DNA of 35,276 bases from NCBI GenBank assembly GCA_018398765.1, contig JAHBMJ010000167.1, positions 20,001-55,276 of the forward strand, in the 5' to 3' direction. This DNA is from Chromera velia. Its lineage: Eukaryota > Sar > Chromeraceae. Under the pieces are notes generated by a model. The model did not search any database. It had not been told where the DNA came from and was given only the letters and a program-made list of their open reading frames with translations. The translations under genes and the position numbers were made by a program. Within the stretch, counting starts at the first letter, position 1, and each line of letters begins with the position of its first letter. Positions 32,491 to 35,276 of the stretch are shown here, piece by piece.

Positions 32491-33188
32491 ATGAGTTTCG
32501 AGGCAGGTCAGGGCGCTTGCACGCATTGCAATTTGTGTGGAGTCGTGTGGTGCGGGGAATTGCGAACCCGTTGCATGCGATATCGCCCATACTCCCCCCC
32601 CCTGTGCTTCCTCCCTTGCTTCCGTGATGCTGCAGGACCTCCTCCGATGCTTGCGCGGCTGGTGGTTGGAGGTGTCGCCACTGACGGTCAAGTGACGCTG
32701 GTGACAGAGGACTACCAGAAGTTCGAGATGCCCTCGGGGCTGCTCCCAGGTAGAGAAAGAGATATGTCTATGGATGGCTTCGGCGGGAGCGTGGGAGTGC
32801 AGGCTAGACTTGGAGAAAGTGCAAGCCAATACTTTGCCCCCGCAGCCCAAAACCTGCCTGCAGCTTGTTTCCGAAACGACCTCCTCGCTGATTGATGTCC
32901 CTGTGCATTTATCTACCACCAGAGTTCTGCGGCAAGAGTCTATGAATCTTGTGTATCCACACTTTCTTTCAAAGCTTCTCAGTGCCTGAAAGGAGACGCG
33001 CAACTGGTGATTGACTGGTGCTTCGCTGCATGCAGATGGTGTCACGGTGGGAAACGTTCTTGAGATGGCGGTTCTGCACTCGCAGCAGAGGGAGTGCGAG
33101 AGAGACGCAGAGGTTCAGCGGGTGAGTGGCTGCATGGTTGGGTGTTTACATGGGTGAGTGAATGACTCAGTGAGCTTAGCGCGCGCGC

Positions 33189-33219
<31 letters not shown>

Positions 33220-33786
33220 TAAATGAAAGAATGTGACCTAGCCGTCGAAGGACTGTCTGAACTAATCAGTGCTGAACATTCATCAGTGAGCCCAAAATGA
33301 ATGGCTCTTTGGGAGACGGAGAGAATGAATCACGTGGGTGGGTACCCGTGTTCCTGCAGTCATTCTAACACGAAATGACCTGCAAAGTCACTGAATGTGT
33401 CCGTCTGCGTCTCTCTGTTTGTTTGGTCATTTTCGAACCCTCCAGCCAGCCATCCAGCCTAGGAGAGTAGAACGAGAAACTCAAATAATAAGACGGGGCG
33501 TGATCATTCTATTCCTACGTAAGCAAGCTGGTACGGTCCCGGGAGTCAGCAAACGAGTGGTGGGTGCAGAGAAGCTGGTGAAAGTACAGCAGAGGTCGGA
33601 GAATGAAGGAAACGACGAAGGACAATCAGGTGGACATCGACTGATCTTCAGCTGCTTGCAACGCCCTCTTTTCCGTGCTTGACTGCTTCTGTCCTGTCAT
33701 TCCTTCCGTGTGTCACAATAGGCCCCTTGCCGTGCTGGAGGGCCCTTGGTAATTTCTTTCTAGGGTTTTCCATTCCTGTCATGTCT

Positions 33787-33837
<51 letters not shown>

Positions 33838-34219
33838 AACTTCGCAGTTGCAAGAAGACATTGTCCGGATGTTCCCTGCTTTGCACATTCCCCCCTCTGG
33901 CCACCTACCCTCGTCCCGGGGTCCCTCTCCTGTCCCGTCTCACGTGGGAGGACTCACTCACCGTGATGACCCTCCCGGAACTTCAGGAGCTTTTGGTTCG
34001 ACCTATTCGACCCAGCATCTCATGCAGCATCTAAACAGAGGGGGGGAGAGGGAAGCAGCCAGAGAAGGGGGGGGGGCAGGAGGAAGCAGGCTCCCCCCAT
34101 CTGCAGGGGGAAGTTCGAGGAGGCCCCGCCCCTCTCCTTCCGGTTCTCGCACGCTTTCCGTTGCGGCAGCTGCGGTCCCGCGGTTTCCCGTTCTCGGGGG
34201 ACCTGGAGGGGGTGACTGA
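32491..34219 (+). CDS. Small protein of unknown function, four exons
   Basis: Exons 32491-32506, 32636-32749, 33036-33121 and 33848-34219 join in phase to 588 nt (195 aa). The first exon is only 16 nt. Intron 1 (129 bp) is divisible by three and has no stop, so its retention would also keep the frame, and ATG 32647 is a third possible start. The N-terminal half, about 75 residues, looks like a compact beta-rich domain (QVTLVTEDYQKFEMPSGLLP, then DGVTVGNVLEMAV) followed by a charged helix (RECERDAEVQRLQEDIVRMF). The C-terminal half is low-complexity Pro/Ser/Gly/Arg. I do not recognise the family, although the strand-helix region has the look of a conserved domain. It is divergent from the CELF-like gene. 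Intron 3 carries GC/GT and TC/TG repeats, the latter next to the acceptor. Confidence 0.6.
33179..33220 (+). repeat. (GC)n(GT)n microsatellite
   Basis: Pure alternating purine-pyrimidine over 42 bp, a sequence type able to adopt Z-DNA, in intron 3 of the 32491-34219 gene. Confidence 0.95.
33787..33836 (+). repeat. (TC)n(TG)n microsatellite beside an acceptor
   Basis: TC units then about 15 TG units, ending 11 bases before the exon 4 acceptor AG at 33846-33847. It may serve as the polypyrimidine and GU-rich part of that splice site. Confidence 0.95.
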
Positions 34220-34576
34220 GTTTCTGAATTGAATCTAATATTGAACACAGCCATACGGCAATCAGCCTAGCACGATAATGGCCTTAGCAATCGGCAGACA
34301 CCCATAGTAAAACAGCGATTCGATGCGCTGCATGCGTGCGTCGACAGCTAGGCGAACAAAGTATTTCAATTTTTATATTTTATACTAGATTTTATAGCAT
34401 TTTTGTTAGTAAACAAAATTAAGATCGAGACGTAACATTTACTAGAACATTTAAGGTCAGATTCAAGATCAGAGAGCTACTACTAAGTGAGAGAATTAAA
34501 ATTTGAGGTCTTAAATAATAAGACTTAAATAAGTTAATTAAATTCAATTGCCTGTATCATAGACCGATTAATAATA
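34220..34576. other. AT-rich intergenic region
   Basis: Strongly AT-rich after about 34360, with no gene. The base composition changes sharply from the GC-rich exon before it. Confidence 0.5.
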
Positions 34577-35276
34577 ATGATCATCATCTCTTCTTCCTCT
34601 TCTTCTGCTTCTTCTTCTTCTTCTTCTTCTTCCTCTTCCTCCTCCTCCTCCTCCTCCTCCTCCTTATCACGCCCCAAAGCACTGAAACGTAGAGAGGAAG
34701 AAGAGCCCTGTCAAGCCGAGAAAGCGTGTTGCAACTGCCTGCAATGCCCAAAGAGACAGAGGGGGAAGAGAAAGTGTGAGTGTCCATGTGCGGCAGCGGG
34801 AAAACGCTGTACCCACTGCCTGCTGGGCGCCCTATGCCCGAACTATAAGGAAGTACGATGTTGCGAGTGTAGACCATCGGGGGGGGGGGGTTGGTGAAAA
34901 AACTGTAAGTGTACCTTAAACAGAACCCACTGTACTAACTGCTATATGGGCAAAGACAGATGTAAAAACCGCGACCCTTCGGCTCTGTCCCCCCAGACTG
35001 CTTCCCCCATCTCTTCCGTCCAACCGTCTACCAGATGTGCATGCCGGTGTCATGGCTCCAATACTTGTGCTGGCTGCAAGTGTGCAAAGAATGGTACTCC
35101 TTGTGTAGGGTGCCCGAAAGGAGACAAATGTCGAAACCTACATGGCTGGCGGCCCCTTGAGTCCCCGATAAAGAGCACGAGCCGTGAGGGAAACAATGGA
35201 AAGACTAAACGGGGGAAGGTGACGAGAAAAAAGGGCAGAGAAAGAAGGGAAAAGGACAAGGTCTTTCTTCGTCCTC
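34577..35276 (+). pseudogene. Cys-rich repeat ORF with one in-frame TGA, cut by window end
   Basis: From ATG 34577 the frame encodes a Ser run (from a TCC/TTC repeat), then a Cys-rich protein. It stops at TGA 34895-34897 right after a run of 12 G, yet the same frame stays open to the window end. Three modules fit C-x-C-x6-C-x2-C-x5/6-C-x-N: one before the stop (about 34784-34846) and two after it (about 34904-34972 and 35075-35140). This suggests a metal-binding Cys array, possibly DNA-associated; I do not recognise the family. The TGA may be a disabling mutation, a base-call error at the G run, or recoded. A lysine/arginine-rich stretch follows the last module. Confidence 0.5.
34589..34664 (+). 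repeat. (TTC)n(TCC)n trinucleotide repeat
   Basis: TTC units pass into TCC units. In the Cys-rich frame they encode a serine run near the N-terminus. Confidence 0.95.

Noticed and set aside
1-35276. CRISPR arrays, rRNA genes, complete tRNA genes or bacterial operons
   Set aside because: No regularly spaced repeats with unique spacers, no rRNA segments and no full cloverleaf were found; direct repeats here are microsatellites or transposon parts.

Overview
This window is nuclear DNA of a eukaryote. Genes are split by GT-AG introns, coding islands are separated by AT-rich spacers, simple repeats are very abundant, and the genes recognised (a proteasome-lid SEM1/DSS1 protein, a PUB-domain protein, a CELF-type RRM protein, an LRRC40-like leucine-rich-repeat protein) are eukaryotic. 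The organism cannot be named from the sequence. GC-rich exons, TGCATGCA-rich 5' regions and microsatellite-swollen introns would fit an alveolate protist such as a chromerid alga, but that is a guess.

Layout. Positions 1-5143 hold no convincing gene, only a small MITE-like element (2000-2247). Positions 5144-7674 are a short LTR retrotransposon with 326-bp LTRs and a polypurine tract. It carries one intact 500-codon ORF and no pol. An LRR gene follows on the plus strand (8187-11654, five exons rebuilt here). Facing it tail-to-tail is a PUB-domain gene on the minus strand (16950-13372). That gene is head-to-head with a SEM1/DSS1 gene (17761-19268), so two ubiquitin-proteasome-related genes share about 810 bp of upstream DNA. 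Positions 19755-23278 are a nest of inverted-repeat DNA transposons, one inside another, each with its own target-site duplication. Positions 23279-28730 form a gene-poor, purine-rich tract containing a diverged tandem duplication of about 1.7 kb. A CELF-like RRM protein with a very long Q/P/H-rich tail lies on the minus strand (32140-28731). It diverges from a small conserved-looking gene of unknown function (32491-34219, four exons). The window ends in a Cys-rich repeat ORF interrupted by one in-frame TGA (34577-35276).

How the parts relate. The two divergent intergenic regions share an exact 12-mer, GGCCCCGGAAAG (three copies in one, one at the edge of the other), and TGCATGC-type palindromes occur in every gene-proximal upstream region. 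The long introns are long mainly because they hold microsatellites; the short introns do not. All exon joins are my own predictions from splice signals, reading phase and domain continuity. No transcript or homology search was available.
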